A stretch of 64,000 bases of DNA, taken from contig NZ_RXHS01000012.1 of the NCBI RefSeq assembly GCF_004138125.1, forward strand, positions 26,332 through 90,331, given 5' to 3'. The translations under genes and the position numbers were made by a program. This DNA comes from Seramator thermalis (lineage in GTDB: Bacteria > Bacteroidota > Bacteroidia > Bacteroidales > Dysgonomonadaceae). Shown here in pieces: positions 1-8,683 of this stretch. Within the stretch, counting starts at the first letter, position 1. Every line of letters starts with the position of its first letter. Under the pieces are notes generated by a model that saw nothing but the letters and a program-made list of their open reading frames with translations, made no database searches and was not told where the DNA came from.

Positions 1-853
1 TGACGCCTGCTGCTGCTACCATCGGCGGAATGGAGTTGGAAAACAGATAGGGCCGAGAACTTTGACGCAGCATTTCGATGATTTCGCGGCGGCCGGTCGT
101 AAAACCACCGATAGCTCCGCCGAAAGCTTTTCCGAGAGTTCCGGTGATAATATCTACTTTGCCCATCACATCATACAATTCACTTACGCCATGTCCGGTT
201 TTGCCCACAACTCCTGCAGAATGGCTTTCGTCCACCATGACGAGTGCATCGTATTTTTCGGCCAATTCCAAAATTTTGTCGAGTGGAGCCACGTTCCCAT
301 CCATCGAAAACACACCATCCGTAGCGATGATACGAAAACGCTGAGACTGTGCTTCTTTCAACTTTTCCTCCAAATCGGCCATATCGGCATTGGCATAGCG
401 ATAGCGTTTGGCTTTCGAAAGTCTGACTCCATCGATGATGGAAGCATGATTGAGAGCATCGGAAATAATAGCATCCTCTTCCTTGAACAGAGGCTCGAAA
501 AGGCCTCCATTGGCATCGAAACAGGAAGCATACAGAATGGCATCTTCCGTTTTGAAAAAACGACTGATGGCCTTTTCCAATTCTTTGTGATAATCCTGCG
601 TTCCACAAATGAAGCGCACTGATGACATTCCATAGCCACGTTCGTCGAGCGCTTTTTTGGCTGCTTCGATGAGCTGCGGATTATCGGAGAGGCCAAGATA
701 GTTGTTGGCACAAAAGTTGAGTACTTGCTGCCCTGACTGCACTTTGATTTCGGCTCTTTGCGGGGTAACGATGATTCGCTCGTCCTTGTAGAGTCCGGCT
801 TCTCTGATGGACGCCAACTCATCCTGAAGGTGTTTTAGCATTTTTCCAAACAT
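1..853 (-). CDS. kbl: Glycine C-acetyltransferase (2-amino-3-ketobutyrate CoA ligase), partial
   Basis: PLP-dependent enzyme of the alpha-oxoamine synthase family. It cleaves 2-amino-3-ketobutyrate with CoA to glycine and acetyl-CoA, the second step of threonine breakdown. The minus-strand frame opens at ATG 851-853 ([13 protein letters not shown]) and runs off the left edge, leaving about 284 codons, so the C-terminal third is missing. Visible family blocks are [14 protein letters not shown] near the N-terminus, [12 protein letters not shown], the cofactor segment MVDESHSAG, and the PLP-lysine block [14 protein letters not shown]. The closest alternatives are BioF or other oxoamine synthases. 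The short N-terminus and FICGTQ favour Kbl. No neighbour such as tdh is visible, because the gene is at the window edge. Confidence 0.9.
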   Translation of the reverse strand, partial: MFGKMLKHLQDELASIREAGLYKDERIIVTPQRAEIKVQSGQQVLNFCANNYLGLSDNPQLIEAAKKALDERGYGMSSVRFICGTQDYHKELEKAISRFFKTEDAILYASCFDANGGLFEPLFKEEDAIISDALNHASIIDGVRLSKAKRYRYANADMADLEEKLKEAQSQRFRIIATDGVFSMDGNVAPLDKILELAEKYDALVMVDESHSAGVVGKTGHGVSELYDVMGKVDIITGTLGKAFGGAIGGFTTGRREIIEMLRQSSRPYLFSNSIPPMVAAAGV

Positions 854-927
854 AGTTCTTTCGATTAAAGTTGTATAAATATTATCGTTATAAAAAAATT
901 ACCCGTATTTGAATTTCTAATACGGTA

Positions 928-2430
928 TTATTCGTTGCCTTCCAAAAGGGAAGGAGGAATACTTTTTTTGGGCGAAATTCCCAATTCTTTCAATTTTTGA
1001 GTTTGCAGCACCAGATTGTCATTCCCTGTAGAAAGTTGTTTATAAGCATCCTTATAAGCACTCTGAGCCTGATCGAGATTCTTGCCGATTTTTTCGAGAT
1101 TGGCTATGAATCCCACAAATTTGTCATAAAGTTTGGCCCCGCGTTCGGCAATTTCCATCGCATTGCGATTATGGTATTCGCGTTTCCACAAATCTACAAT
1201 GAGTTTGAGCGCAGCAATCAGGTTTGTGGGGCTTATCAACAGAATTTTTTTGTCGTAGGCATACTGCCATATTTCGCTGTCGTGCTGCAAAGCCAGCATA
1301 TAAGCCGGTTCATTGGGAATGAACATCATCACGAAATCGAGCGTTGCAGCGTAATCCTGATAGTTTTTCCGACTTAGTTCGTCGATATGCTTTCTCACAG
1401 AAATCAGATGCTCCTTGATATACTTTTTCTGTTCGTCAGGATCATCCGTTCCCATATAATTCATAAAAGCCGAAAGCGAAACTTTCGAGTCGATGATAAC
1501 CTTGCGATCGTCGGGATAAGAAATCACGACATCGGGTTGCATGCGTGATCCATCTTCGTTCACCAAATATTTACCATCCGAATCTTTCAGATATTCCTGT
1601 ATAAAATATTCGCGTCCTTCGGTAAGTCCGGATTTTTCGAGAATGTTCTCGAGAATCATTTCGCCCCAATTGCCCTGAATTTTAGCATTGCCTTTCAGTG
1701 CTTTGGTGAGATTGTTGGCTTCGGCGCTCAAACGATCGTTAAGTTCGCGAAGATTTTTAACTTCCTGTCCGAGAGAGAATCGTTCTTTCGACTCGGTAAC
1801 ATATACCTCCTCAACTTTCTTTCTGAAGGATTCGATGTTTTCGCCCAACGGTTTAAGAATGGTATCAAGGTTTTCGCGATTGAGTTTGGTGAACTTTTCA
1901 GACTTTTCCTCGAGAATTTTTGAAGCAATATTTTCGAATTCGATGTTGAATTGCTTGCGCAATTCTTCTATTTCCGATTTTTGTGTTTCCAGCTTTTCGA
2001 GTAAAGCCTTGTTGTTTGCCTGAAACGATGCCAACGTTTTGTGCGTTTCGTTCACTTCGTCGGTTTTGGCTTTTAGCTCTATTTTGTGCTGATTGATTTC
2101 TTCCTGTAATTGTTTGATATGAGTGTCGGCTGCATTAAAATTTGCAGACAAAACCGATAAATCGCGCTCTTTTTGCTGAAGTTGTTGCTGAGCAAAGTCC
2201 AATCGTTCTTTGGCTTTCGAAATTTCTTCTTTGAGTAATGTTTCGTTATTTAGAAATGCATTGACTTTTTCTTTCAGAACTACATTCTCGGTTGTCAGCG
2301 CAGAATTTGACTGCGACAAGCGATCGAAATCGCTCTTTGCTACCGTTTTTGTTTTGGATATAAGTGTGGCAATAATCCATGAAATAATTCCGCCAACTAC
2401 AAAACCCGTTATAAGGTATATCAAATTCAT
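928..2430 (-). CDS. rmuC: DNA recombination protein RmuC homologue
   Basis: 500-residue RmuC-family protein. RmuC homologues limit inversions at short inverted repeats and carry a nuclease-like core. Residues 1-25 form a membrane anchor ([21 protein letters not shown]). Residues about 35-240 are a long Gln/Glu/Lys-rich coiled coil. The RmuC core follows, with the diagnostic [17 protein letters not shown], the block [21 protein letters not shown] (PD and D-x-K of the PD-(D/E)XK-like fold) and [12 protein letters not shown]. Length and architecture match the family. It is followed, 54 bp away, by the ribBA stop codon and may share a transcript with it. Catalytic details come from family knowledge, not from this sequence. 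Confidence 0.93.
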   Translation of the reverse strand: MNLIYLITGFVVGGIISWIIATLISKTKTVAKSDFDRLSQSNSALTTENVVLKEKVNAFLNNETLLKEEISKAKERLDFAQQQLQQKERDLSVLSANFNAADTHIKQLQEEINQHKIELKAKTDEVNETHKTLASFQANNKALLEKLETQKSEIEELRKQFNIEFENIASKILEEKSEKFTKLNRENLDTILKPLGENIESFRKKVEEVYVTESKERFSLGQEVKNLRELNDRLSAEANNLTKALKGNAKIQGNWGEMILENILEKSGLTEGREYFIQEYLKDSDGKYLVNEDGSRMQPDVVISYPDDRKVIIDSKVSLSAFMNYMGTDDPDEQKKYIKEHLISVRKHIDELSRKNYQDYAATLDFVMMFIPNEPAYMLALQHDSEIWQYAYDKKILLISPTNLIAALKLIVDLWKREYHNRNAMEIAERGAKLYDKFVGFIANLEKIGKNLDQAQSAYKDAYKQLSTGNDNLVLQTQKLKELGISPKKSIPPSLLEGNE

Positions 2431-2484
2431 TGCAAAGCTAATTATTTCATATCAAGAGCAGTAAAAAAACAATACGCAAGTTTT

Positions 2485-3702
2485 TTATTTCACCTTCTTA
2501 AGTGTATGTCCCATCTTATTTTTTTTGGTTTCCATATAAAACTTGTTGTATTTGTTCGGCTCAACTTCGATGGGAACATTTTCGGTAACCTCGAGGCCGT
2601 AAGATTCCAGTCCGATTCGTTTGACAGGGTTGTTGGACATGAGCCGCATTTTCTTTACTCCTACACTTCTCAGTATCTGTGCGCCGACGCCATAATCTCT
2701 CTCATCGGCTTTAAATCCCAAATGCAAATTAGCTTCTACGGTATCCAATCCGTTTTCCTGAAGTTTGTAGGCAGCAGCTTTAGCCATCAAGCCGATGCCG
2801 CGACCTTCCTGATTGAGATAAACCAGCACGCCTTTACCGGCTTCCTCGATCATCTGAAGAGCTTTGTGCAGCTGGTCGCCACATTCGCATCTGTAAGATC
2901 CGAAAATATCGCCTGTGATGCAGGATGAATGCACGCGTACCAAAATAGGTTCATCTTCTTTCCACGAACCTTTAATCAATGCAACATGCTCTTGCCCTGT
3001 GGCTTTCTGCAAAAAAGGAATCATCATAAAATCGCCGTATTTTGTCGGCAAATGCACCTCTTCGCCCCGCTCGATAAGCGATTCGGTTTGCAATCTGTAT
3101 TTGATGAGATCGGCGACCGAAATGATTTTCAGATTGAATTCGCGGGCCATTTCCATCAATTGCGGCAAACGAGCCATCGAACCATCTTCGTTTTTGATTT
3201 CGGCAAGTACTCCTGCCGGATACAGACCTGCAAGGCGAGCCAAATCGATGGCAGCTTCGGTATGTCCTGCTCGACGCAAAACACCCTTATTTTGAGCACG
3301 AAGGGGAAAAATATGGCCGGGACGGCCAAGATCTTCGGGTTTGGTTTCGGGACGAGTGAGCGCCAACACAGTTTCAGCACGATCGTGCGCCGAAATTCCG
3401 GTAGTGCAACCGTGTGTGAGCAAATCCACCGAAACCGTGAAAGGAGTGGAATGCAACGACGTATTGTGCGTTACCATCATTGGAAGTTCCAACTCTTCGG
3501 CGCGATCAATGGTAATAGGGGCACAAATGAGTCCGCGGGCATGCGTTTCGAGAAAATTGATTTTTTCGGGAGTAATGCACTCGGCAGCCAAAATCAAATC
3601 GCCTTCGTTTTCGCGATCTTCGTCATCGACGACAATCACGAAATTTCCCTTTTTTATTTCTTCTATTGCTTCTTCTATTGTATTAAGCTGAAATTCTTTC
3701 AT
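2485..3702 (-). CDS. ribBA: Bifunctional DHBP synthase / GTP cyclohydrolase II
   Basis: Fusion enzyme that feeds both branches of riboflavin synthesis. The RibB half makes 3,4-dihydroxy-2-butanone 4-phosphate from ribulose 5-phosphate, and the RibA half opens GTP. The start is set at ATG 3700-3702 ([12 protein letters not shown]). The open frame extends 42 codons further upstream, but that part is not RibB-like and would overlap the upstream permease gene. RibB motifs are [13 protein letters not shown] near residue 25 and [13 protein letters not shown]. RibA motifs are [20 protein letters not shown] (the zinc cysteines), NQEGRGIGL and [11 protein letters not shown]. At 405 residues it has the normal fusion length. 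It lies 17 bp after the LptF/G-type gene in the same direction, a likely two-gene operon. Confidence 0.96.
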   Translation of the reverse strand: MKEFQLNTIEEAIEEIKKGNFVIVVDDEDRENEGDLILAAECITPEKINFLETHARGLICAPITIDRAEELELPMMVTHNTSLHSTPFTVSVDLLTHGCTTGISAHDRAETVLALTRPETKPEDLGRPGHIFPLRAQNKGVLRRAGHTEAAIDLARLAGLYPAGVLAEIKNEDGSMARLPQLMEMAREFNLKIISVADLIKYRLQTESLIERGEEVHLPTKYGDFMMIPFLQKATGQEHVALIKGSWKEDEPILVRVHSSCITGDIFGSYRCECGDQLHKALQMIEEAGKGVLVYLNQEGRGIGLMAKAAAYKLQENGLDTVEANLHLGFKADERDYGVGAQILRSVGVKKMRLMSNNPVKRIGLESYGLEVTENVPIEVEPNKYNKFYMETKKNKMGHTLKKVK

Positions 3703-3719
3703 ATATAGTTTAGTAAAAT

Positions 3720-5663
3720 TTATATTGCTCGGTGAAATAAACTTGCTTCTTCCACAATTTTGGCAAGTTCGGAATTTAATGCTCTGATGCGGTACAAATC
3801 GTTCATAATTCGGCGTTCGAATAGACAAGAAAATAATTTAAATAAAATTCCTATCGGAAAAAAATACAGGCAAAATCTTGCCATTCGCGACCCTGCAACA
3901 AATGGTCGCTGATTGTTGATAAGCACCGGATATTCTTCAGCCTTGCGAAGAATTTCAAGATTTCGAGAATTTGAAACCGAATTTAAAATCGTTTCCATTT
4001 TATTTTTTATCGACTGTAACGCTTTATCGTATTCCGAATCCATCCAATAGGTTTTATAGCCCAATCTCCTGTATTTCGCCAAATAGTCATCCACTTCGTG
4101 CGACAAATCGTTCAATTGATCATTCAGTTCGTGATAGGGCAGTTTGTCGATTACCACCTCTTTTATCGGATAATTTCGCTTTTCGCGAATGAAAAATATC
4201 TTTTTGAAAAACATTGTGTAGGTGTCCGGATTCAGGATCACCGAATCGTTCATTGCCTTGTAGGTCAGAAAGATACCCAAAGGAAGCAAGACCATCGAGC
4301 TGAACCACATGCCCATCCAGTGTGCCCAAACACCATCGCGTGCCATTTTATAACCAACGTTGTCCAAAATATAGTATATAATGAACAGAATAACGGAAAT
4401 CACTATAGGCATTCCCAATCCGCCTTTGCGAACAATCGATCCAAGTGGCGCACCGATGAAAAAGAACACAAGACAAGCGAACGGCAAGGTAAATTTTCGA
4501 TGCCATTCTATCCAATGTCGATTGATGATGCGCTGAGTGGAAGTTTTAGACATAGATCGAAACATGAAATCGTTCCCGTTATTTTCGGCTTTAGCATAAG
4601 CGTTTTGCAAGATTGCGTTGCGTGTTTGCAAATCTTTCGAAGCAAAAATCGAATCGGGATGCAGGGAAACATTCAATTTCTCGGCCTTTCGAATGATGGA
4701 ATCCTTTTGTTCGGGAGGATAACTGTTGCGGAAAGAAAGATAGGCATAATTCTTCATCATATTGCGATCGATCACGTTCACGCTGTCCAATTCATATTTC
4801 ATGGAGTCGATGGAATGCTTGAGTTGAGACAAATTTTTAGACACATAATTACTTGAGGCGTTTCCCTCGATAGTAGCATCGTCAATACGATTGAAATTTG
4901 CATCAAATTCTATCAGCATCTGCTTTTTCGAAAAAATTTCGCGACGATAGGGCACAAACTCCCGTTGCATAGAAGGTGATCCACTCTGAAAATTATCGAA
5001 CTGTTGCCCGTGATACATGGTGAAAACAAGCGAAAGTTTGTCTTCAGACATTTTCATTTCTGCCGAATCGCAAATAATTACCACCATTTGATCTACACTG
5101 CTTTTGGAAACGTCGTAAATCATAACGTCATAGAGCATGCCTGTATCGCGATTCTTTTCGCCGACAAAAATATTATATCCGTCAATTCCCTTATAGAATA
5201 CGCCCTCCGGAATATCGAGTTCGGGCGATTTTTGTCGAATAGAAATGAGGAGCGAATAAAATTTGGTTTGTATCGTGGGCATGGCATTGTTTTGGAAGAA
5301 AAAAGCACCCACGCTAACGAACGTGATCAGTACAATAAGCGGAGTCATGGTTCGGAAAAGCGATATGCCCGCCGATTTGATGGCAAGCAACTGCAAATCT
5401 TCACCCATATTGCCAAAGGTCATCAATGATGCCAGCAAAATCGATAAAGGCAATGCAAGCGGAATTAAGTTGAGGGCGGCATACCAAAACATTTCAGCCA
5501 GCACTTTCAATTCCAACCCCTTCCCTACCATATCCGAAACATATTTCCACAAAAATTGCATCAATACCAGAAAAAGGCAGATTGCAAAAGTCATCAAAAA
5601 AAGTGGAAGAAAAGTTTGCAGGAGGTAGCTGTCTAAACGTTTTATATGAATTTTTTTGATCAT
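3720..5663 (-). CDS. LptF/LptG (YjgP/YjgQ) family permease
   Basis: Inner-membrane subunit of the LPS export ABC transporter, which drives lipopolysaccharide from the inner membrane towards the LptA bridge. The start is placed at ATG 5661-5663 ([20 protein letters not shown]). The frame continues 34 codons upstream without family similarity. N-terminal features are the amphipathic block [14 protein letters not shown] and three hydrophobic helices including [19 protein letters not shown], a family hallmark. A long periplasmic domain is followed by the second helix set ([21 protein letters not shown], then [16 protein letters not shown]). At 647 residues it is much longer than proteobacterial LptF/G (about 360). 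The extra C-terminal part, about 170 residues with one more hydrophobic segment, resembles the long Bacteroidetes form. LptF and LptG cannot be told apart here. Confidence 0.9.
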   Translation of the reverse strand: MIKKIHIKRLDSYLLQTFLPLFLMTFAICLFLVLMQFLWKYVSDMVGKGLELKVLAEMFWYAALNLIPLALPLSILLASLMTFGNMGEDLQLLAIKSAGISLFRTMTPLIVLITFVSVGAFFFQNNAMPTIQTKFYSLLISIRQKSPELDIPEGVFYKGIDGYNIFVGEKNRDTGMLYDVMIYDVSKSSVDQMVVIICDSAEMKMSEDKLSLVFTMYHGQQFDNFQSGSPSMQREFVPYRREIFSKKQMLIEFDANFNRIDDATIEGNASSNYVSKNLSQLKHSIDSMKYELDSVNVIDRNMMKNYAYLSFRNSYPPEQKDSIIRKAEKLNVSLHPDSIFASKDLQTRNAILQNAYAKAENNGNDFMFRSMSKTSTQRIINRHWIEWHRKFTLPFACLVFFFIGAPLGSIVRKGGLGMPIVISVILFIIYYILDNVGYKMARDGVWAHWMGMWFSSMVLLPLGIFLTYKAMNDSVILNPDTYTMFFKKIFFIREKRNYPIKEVVIDKLPYHELNDQLNDLSHEVDDYLAKYRRLGYKTYWMDSEYDKALQSIKNKMETILNSVSNSRNLEILRKAEEYPVLINNQRPFVAGSRMARFCLYFFPIGILFKLFSCLFERRIMNDLYRIRALNSELAKIVEEASLFHRAI

Positions 5664-5750
5664 CAATTCAAAACAAAATGCTCCGGTTATTTTCGAATGC
5701 AAAGATAATAAATTCGGACGGACAATGATATGATGAAGATGGCAAAAAGA

Positions 5751-5791
5751 AAAATCGACAGACAACGTTGATGCATTGCCTGTCGATTTTT
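5751..5791 (-). terminator. Rho-independent terminator for the START-like gene
   Basis: Perfect 11-bp inverted repeat: AAAATCGACAG at 5751-5761 pairs with CTGTCGATTTT at 5780-5790. It lies just downstream of the stop of the minus-strand START-like gene. The minus strand continues into a T-rich run, as expected for intrinsic termination. Confidence 0.75.
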
Positions 5792-5812
5792 TGTTCGTTG
5801 GAATAAATCTGA

Positions 5813-6202
5813 TCAGATCCCCAATTTTCGTTTTAGTTCGTCAACCTGCTTTTCCCATAAGGTGATTGCATCGTTTTTTTCCTCAGTTGTAGCGAAATCT
5901 GTGATTTCGAGTGTTAATCCTCCGGAAAGTTCGAGCTTATGGATCGCAAATTCGAAATATGCCATATCCTGTTCTTCGTCGAGCCATCGAAATCGGATGA
6001 CATTCATGGGTTTCGAGAATTGAACCAACGCAATATCTTCGGATTTACTCCATCGAAAAAGATACTGATTGTTTTCCTCATCAAAAGAAACTTCGTCGGC
6101 AAACCATTCCGAAAGTCCGTCGGGCATGCTGATCATCCTCCACAAACTATTTTGGCTGGCATTCCCCATCACAAATTCGATATGAAATTTTTCTTTTTCC
6201 AT
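5813..6202 (-). CDS. START-like domain protein (AHSA1/Bet v1-like fold)
   Basis: 129-residue single-domain protein of the Bacteroidetes START-like family. It opens with MEKEKFHIEFVMGNASQNSLWRMIS, has the signature block GLSEWFADEVSF, then a FRWLDEEQD strand and a C-terminal helix (LWEKQVDELKRKLGI). Such folds form a hydrophobic ligand cavity. The ligand is unknown, and in many Bacteroidetes the protein is a conserved cytoplasmic single-copy gene. There is no signal peptide. It is monocistronic here, with its own terminator at 5751-5791, and is separated from the NagB-like gene by another terminator. Confidence 0.82.
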   Translation of the reverse strand: MEKEKFHIEFVMGNASQNSLWRMISMPDGLSEWFADEVSFDEENNQYLFRWSKSEDIALVQFSKPMNVIRFRWLDEEQDMAYFEFAIHKLELSGGLTLEITDFATTEEKNDAITLWEKQVDELKRKLGI

Positions 6203-6301
6203 TCTTTTTCCTTTGGCCGCTCAATGTACGAATTTTTTTTGGAATATTAGCCAAAGGCAACTGTCATTTTATAATCGTTTCCAACGAAATAGAAATAAAA
6301 T

Positions 6302-6330
6302 GAGACCGAAACTGTTTCAGAATCGGCCTC
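6302..6330 (-). terminator. Probable terminator of the NagB-like/LmbE gene
   Basis: Imperfect hairpin (GAGaCCGA..CTG ttt CAG..TCGGcCTC) located 30 bp past the stop of the minus-strand gene. On the minus strand it is followed by ATTTTATTTC. Two small symmetric mismatches make it weaker than the other terminators in the window. Confidence 0.6.
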
Positions 6331-6360
6331 AACGAAAGTATTCATAAAAATTGCGTTTTT

Positions 6361-8346
6361 TTATTTCGCCGGTATGTATTCCACAAACGCTTCGATGGCT
6401 TCGTAGGAAGCAAGACCCAATTTGCAGTAAGTGTCGGCCGTAGCGCGATTGCGTTCTTCCGAACGCTGCCAGAACAATCGTTCGTCGTCGCCCAAAAATG
6501 GGGCACTTTCCATCTGCGACTGGTGCTTGAGAATGGCATTCCGCTTTTGGCGAAGCTCTTCGGGCGAGAGCGGAACGGCCATTTCGATATGATCAATCTC
6601 CCACTCCATCCACGCACCACGATACATCCAAATGCGGCAATCTTCGAACCATGATTCGTCTTTCAGTAAATCGACAGCTGCCAGCACAGCATCGAGACAA
6701 ACCTTGTGTGTGCCATGAGGATCGGCCAAATCGCCTGCAACATATATTTGATTCGGTTTGATGGTTTCGATGAAATCTTTGACGATCATTACATCCTTTT
6801 CCGAAATCGGATTTTTCTTAATCTGTCCCGTTTCATAGAAAGGGAGATCGAGAAAATGTACATTCCGGTCAGGCAATCCGATATAGCGGTCGGCAGTACG
6901 AGCTTCCTCGCGACGAATCTGTCCTTTTATGAACAAAACGTCCGGCGTATCCAAATCGTCCTTGGTTTTTTCGTACATCAAATAATTCCTTATCTGATTG
7001 TACTTCTCGAGAATCCGCGTGTTTTCGGGATCAAATTTTTTACGTACGCTATTGATGACCGAAATATATCGAATAACCTCTTCGTCGCCTACGGCAATAT
7101 TTCCGGAAGTTTCATATGCAACATGCACTTCGTGCCCCTGATTTACCAGCCGCTGAAAAGTTCCTCCCATCGAAATCACATCATCATCGGGATGCGGGCT
7201 GAAAATAATAACCCTTTTGGGATAAGGCTTTGCTCTCTCGGGACGATAGGTGTCATCGGCATCGGGCTTTCCACCCGGCCAGCCGGTGATGGTGTGCTGC
7301 AAATCGTTAAATATTTTGATATTAACATTATAAGCCGAACCATAAATCGTCAAAAGTTCGCTTAATCCGTAATCGTTGTAATCTTTGTTGGTAAGTTTCA
7401 AAATCGGTTTGTCCACCATCTCGCATAACCATACAATAGCCCTGCGAATGAGTTTACTATTCCATTCGCAACTGGTAACAAGCCAGGGATGACTGATTCG
7501 GGTAAGATCGGAAGCCGAAGACAAATCGATGACAACTTCGGCGTCGGGATGAGTTTGCAAGATAGAAGCAGGCATCGAATCTTCCACGCTTCCCTCGACC
7601 ATCTCCTTGATGCTTTTGGCTTTTTGTTCGCCCCAGGCTATCAGCGTGATATGTTTTGCTTTCATCATGTCGGCAATACCCATTGTGATAGCACTCACAG
7701 GAACTCTATCAAGAGAACCGAAAACATTGACCGCATCACTGCGCGAATCGCCATCGAGCATCACCAATCGAGTGGACGAATGGGGATTGCTTCCGGGCAT
7801 ATTGAATCCGATATTGCCTTTGCTGCCAAGTCCCAACAGCAGATAATCCATTCCGCCCACTCGTTCGAGATCGTCATCAAACTTTCGACAGCTCTCCATA
7901 ATCATTTCCTTTTCGACAGAAGAATCGGGCGAAAAGATATTGCGAGGATCAATATCGATATGATCCAAAAAAGACTCTTTCAGCATGCCAAGGTTACTCG
8001 ACGATACTTCCGAAAGCGGATAATATTCGTATGTATTGAAAACAACCAGATTACGAAAACTTACTTTGTTTTCGCGATGCTGCCTCACCAATTCGGCATA
8101 GATATGCTGGGGAGATGCACCTCCCGAAATGCCCATTACGAAATTTTGATTATGCTGCTGCTTTTCGAGCATTCGACGAACAATGTCATCAGCAATTTTT
8201 TGAGACGCCTGCAATAAATCCTCGTAAATAACGGTCGGAATTTTCTCGAAACGCGTCAACGTAAATTTCTCAAAATCGTTTTGTGGATTGTAATACCGAT
8301 TTGGAATTCGTTCGAGTGTGATTTTTGAACTTAAATCTAATCTCAT
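6361..8346 (-). CDS. NagB-like domain fused to LmbE/PIG-L deacetylase
   Basis: 661-residue two-domain protein usually annotated as glucosamine-6-phosphate deaminase. Residues about 1-300 have the NagB fold (MGISGGASPQHIY sugar-phosphate loop, LLLGLGSKGNIGFNMPGS). Residues about 380-661 are a PIG-L/LmbE zinc deacetylase with intact metal motifs, SPHPDDDVISMGG and ADPHGTHKV. The NagB active site is not conserved. The E. coli Asp72 position is Tyr106, Asp141 is Lys176, His143 is Asn178 and Glu148 is Met183. The first domain is therefore unlikely to deaminate GlcN6P by the known mechanism. The second domain could deacetylate an N-acetylglucosamine derivative, with the first as a binding or regulatory module. 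No true nagA or nagB is nearby. The fold assignments are strong; the substrate is inferred. Confidence 0.88.
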   Translation of the reverse strand: MRLDLSSKITLERIPNRYYNPQNDFEKFTLTRFEKIPTVIYEDLLQASQKIADDIVRRMLEKQQHNQNFVMGISGGASPQHIYAELVRQHRENKVSFRNLVVFNTYEYYPLSEVSSSNLGMLKESFLDHIDIDPRNIFSPDSSVEKEMIMESCRKFDDDLERVGGMDYLLLGLGSKGNIGFNMPGSNPHSSTRLVMLDGDSRSDAVNVFGSLDRVPVSAITMGIADMMKAKHITLIAWGEQKAKSIKEMVEGSVEDSMPASILQTHPDAEVVIDLSSASDLTRISHPWLVTSCEWNSKLIRRAIVWLCEMVDKPILKLTNKDYNDYGLSELLTIYGSAYNVNIKIFNDLQHTITGWPGGKPDADDTYRPERAKPYPKRVIIFSPHPDDDVISMGGTFQRLVNQGHEVHVAYETSGNIAVGDEEVIRYISVINSVRKKFDPENTRILEKYNQIRNYLMYEKTKDDLDTPDVLFIKGQIRREEARTADRYIGLPDRNVHFLDLPFYETGQIKKNPISEKDVMIVKDFIETIKPNQIYVAGDLADPHGTHKVCLDAVLAAVDLLKDESWFEDCRIWMYRGAWMEWEIDHIEMAVPLSPEELRQKRNAILKHQSQMESAPFLGDDERLFWQRSEERNRATADTYCKLGLASYEAIEAFVEYIPAK

Positions 8347-8683
8347 TATCGTGACTTTTTGATATTTGCAATAAAAATTTTCCGGTTAAATGATGGCTTC
8401 CTTCAGATACATTTCACTGAAAGCAAAAGTACAAAAAAATACTTCTCAAACGACTTTAATTCGCTTCTAAATTTTGCCTGAAAAACCAATAAAAAAACAT
8501 TTGGAAACAGCTTGAAACAAGCAAAAATATAACAAGACGCAAGTACGACGCAAATACGAGGCAAATACGACGCAAGTGTGGAACGAACATGACCGAAAAA
8601 AAGATGCCGAAAAATGCGATGAAATGAGCGAATTTTTGAATTTTTTCGGGCACTCTCTCCACTGACAATTATGTCCATAAATT
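8347..8683. other. Intergenic region without a supported gene
   Basis: 337 bp between mutS2 and the NagB-like gene. Two short minus-strand frames here are low-complexity Phe/Leu/Ser-rich translations of AT-rich DNA, with no recognisable domain. The stretch holds an 11-bp tandem array at 8536-8579. A minus-strand TACTTTTG sequence near 8421-8429 could be the -7 box for the NagB-like gene, but no matching -33 box at the usual spacing is seen. Confidence 0.6.
8536..8579. repeat. Four-unit 11-bp tandem array
   Basis: Four head-to-tail 11-mers: GACGCAAGTAC, GACGCAAATAC, GAGGCAAATAC, GACGCAAGTGT. The period is exactly 11 and only positions 3 and 8 plus the last unit's end vary. The GAcGCAA core resembles units in the arrays at 37965-38030 and 62945-63065 (GCAACTCCnAG type), suggesting a diverged member of the same family. 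It is too short and has no spacers, so it is not CRISPR. Confidence 0.75.

Noticed and set aside
2929..3708. Long open frame antisense to ribBA
   Set aside because: It lies entirely within ribBA, has no recognisable domain, and its length follows from the codon bias of the minus-strand gene.
8403..8678. Short minus-strand frames between mutS2 and the NagB-like gene
   Set aside because: They are low-complexity translations of AT-rich and repeat DNA, without signal, domain or ribosome-binding evidence.
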